Under the pieces are notes generated by a model. That model ran no database searches. It saw only the letters and a program-made list of their open reading frames with translations, and was not told the origin of the DNA. From JAQVUB01 sp033809415 (GTDB lineage Bacteria; Verrucomicrobiota; Lentisphaeria; Oligosphaerales; Oligosphaeraceae), in assembly GCA_033809415.1 (NCBI GenBank), contig JAPXLT010000303.1, positions 1 through 5,806 of the forward strand: a stretch of DNA of 5,806 bases, read 5' to 3'. A program made the translations under genes and the position numbers. Below, in pieces: positions 4,443-5,806 of the stretch. Position 1 is the first letter of the stretch. Each line of letters starts with the position of its first letter.

Positions 4443-5806
4443 TTATAATCCTATTTCAAGTGGACTTGTACGTTTCGGTTCATCAAAAAAAGTATCTTTG
4501 TGCGTATTAGCATCAAAGAATGATTCTTGTTGGCGAATTTGCGGAAGAAGTTGAGATTCATGCTGTTTATTGCAGTCAAAGAAAGACTGATATCCTACAG
4601 GGTCGAAGGCTGTTTCCCTTCGTTGGATTTCTGTTGGGAGACGTCCCATAATGTCATCTAGAGTCAAGACCTTAGTTTTGAACTGTGAATAGATGTAATC
4701 AAACGTTATTTCATAAACAAGTTCAGCCGCAACTCCGGCTCCTATTACTACCCATCCCGTAGGAGTAAATCCAAGCGCTACCAGAACATAAGTTGATGTT
4801 CCTACAACAATGCTTGCGCCGCAATTTTTAGCGCTTTCCACTAAAAATTCTTCTTCTGTGATATTACCACTTGCAAAGGTATAAATGGTTTTCCCCTCTG
4901 TAAATATCAAAGTCAAAACTCCTGCTTTTATTCCTGCCTTTAATGCCGGAGATATTGGCACACTTAATGTTTGAACTACTTTCCCGTTTACTGTGTGTTC
5001 TTGCAAGATGCCTTTTACAAACTTTACGTTTTTCTGATTTTTCAAAAGTTGAGCAGAGCTGTCAAGTCTTGATATCCCTGGTATTTTTATCAATGGCCTG
5101 TTTGCTATTTTTTGATTGGCGCGTATAACACGGTCAATCGAGTATTCGGTCTTTAGGTATTTCCCATAAGATTTATTCAACATATCTCCCATACGCAATT
5201 TATATAACTCCCCCATTGCTCCTTCCGCAGCATGTTGTGGGTCAAGACCTTTTTTCATATATTTGGCAAGGCGCTTATGTACCAATTTCGCATAATTCGA
5301 GTTTTTCCCAAACAAAATGTCGACATCCTTGTTGATATTAGCTATTATCTTTCGATGATCCATCAAATACTTCAACTCAGTGTTGCCCGGCTCTAGATCC
5401 CCCAGAAGGTGAATATCATTCATGAAAGAAGCCAAAGTGGATGATTCTTTCTTTAGAGCTTCCGAGAAACCAGTCAACTCCAATGCCTTTTGGTTGATGT
5501 TTGAAACATGTTTTTTCCATATTTGAATAAAAACCTTACTTTTCCCAGGGCTGGCTTTTTCTATTTCGTCTAAGACTACTTGGGGAATGTCATCGTTTAA
5601 CGACCATCCGTGTCCTAAAATACGATGTTGCCCGAAACCTCCAGGAATGACTCCACCTTGTGCCTTGAACTCATCTACAATTGTTTTATCTAATCCAGAA
5701 CTAAGTTCCTTAAAAAAACTCTTAAATTCCGCATCGCCATATCCACCAAGAATACACTCGATATCTTCATAATGCCTTAGCCAGCTACCATGCCCAAAAC
5801 CTGTCT
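4443..5806 (-). CDS. Unrecognised protein with hydrophobic Gly/Ala-rich segments and a repeated FFD tail (5' end outside window)
   Basis: The frame is open from the right edge to TAA at 4443, giving 453 visible residues; the true start is beyond the window. An internal TTG at 5483 is not a believable start because coding continues upstream in the same frame. The N-terminal visible part (1-270) is helical and charged, with GGFGQHRILGHGW (55-67) and DIHLLGDLEPGN (130-141), the latter an HxxGD-like motif seen in some metal-dependent hydrolases. Two hydrophobic Gly/Ala-rich segments follow (about 284-311 and 328-372, including VVIGAGVAAELVY), which may insert in a membrane. The tail (about 397-453) is hydrophilic and repeats TAFD, SFFD, SFFD and TFFD (398-441). 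The lipoprotein gene starts 3 nt after its stop. A membrane-active or secreted protein is a possible reading; a cytoplasmic enzyme with a membrane anchor is another. I do not know the family. Confidence 0.85.
   Translation of the reverse strand, partial: TGFGHGSWLRHYEDIECILGGYGDAEFKSFFKELSSGLDKTIVDEFKAQGGVIPGGFGQHRILGHGWSLNDDIPQVVLDEIEKASPGKSKVFIQIWKKHVSNINQKALELTGFSEALKKESSTLASFMNDIHLLGDLEPGNTELKYLMDHRKIIANINKDVDILFGKNSNYAKLVHKRLAKYMKKGLDPQHAAEGAMGELYKLRMGDMLNKSYGKYLKTEYSIDRVIRANQKIANRPLIKIPGISRLDSSAQLLKNQKNVKFVKGILQEHTVNGKVVQTLSVPISPALKAGIKAGVLTLIFTEGKTIYTFASGNITEEEFLVESAKNCGASIVVGTSTYVLVALGFTPTGWVVIGAGVAAELVYEITFDYIYSQFKTKVLTLDDIMGRLPTEIQRRETAFDPVGYQSFFDCNKQHESQLLPQIRQQESFFDANTHKDTFFDEPKRTSPLEIGL

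Noticed and set aside
4443..5483. Treating TTG at 5483 as the start of the right-hand gene
   Set aside because: The same frame stays open for another 107 codons to the window edge with protein-like sequence, so the gene starts outside the window.

Overview
The window holds four protein-coding regions, all on the minus strand, and one complete mobile intron. Read in the direction of transcription (high to low coordinates) it contains: (1) the 3' part of a large unrecognised gene that enters from the right edge; (2) a predicted lipoprotein gene 3 nt behind it, apparently the same operon; (3) about 280 bp of non-coding DNA with GCCGGC palindromes, AT-rich hairpins and a short CACGAAA-type repeat; (4) a group II intron of about 2.0 kb with its own reverse transcriptase/maturase; (5) a GntR-family regulator with a LacI-like ligand-binding domain, cut by the left edge.

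Organism: a Gram-negative-type bacterium is implied by the lipoprotein. The GntR-LacI chimeric regulator, group II intron and GCCGGC-rich intergenic DNA fit a Lentisphaerota/Victivallis-like or related PVC-group genome. That is an impression from gene style, not a demonstrated assignment. The two right-hand genes are clearly AT-rich, while the regulator and intron are GC-rich, so the right-hand operon may have a different origin from the left.

Intron: the RT carries the YADD motif and maturase domain X but no HNH endonuclease. Downstream of it lies a textbook domain V (914-946) and a domain VI (878-910) with a bulged branch-point A at 884. This fixes the 3' end at or within a base of 878. The 5' end is less certain; the best candidate is about 2879. 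The intron sits between genes, 93 bp upstream of the regulator start, and breaks neither flanking gene.

Right-hand operon: neither protein is recognised. The upstream product has an alpha-helical N-terminal part with HGW and HxxGD-type motifs, two hydrophobic glycine/alanine-rich segments, and a C-terminal tail with repeated (S/T)FFD motifs. Its partner is a lipoprotein with six further cysteines. A membrane-acting protein with a lipoprotein partner is a reasonable hypothesis and the most likely place for something undescribed here.
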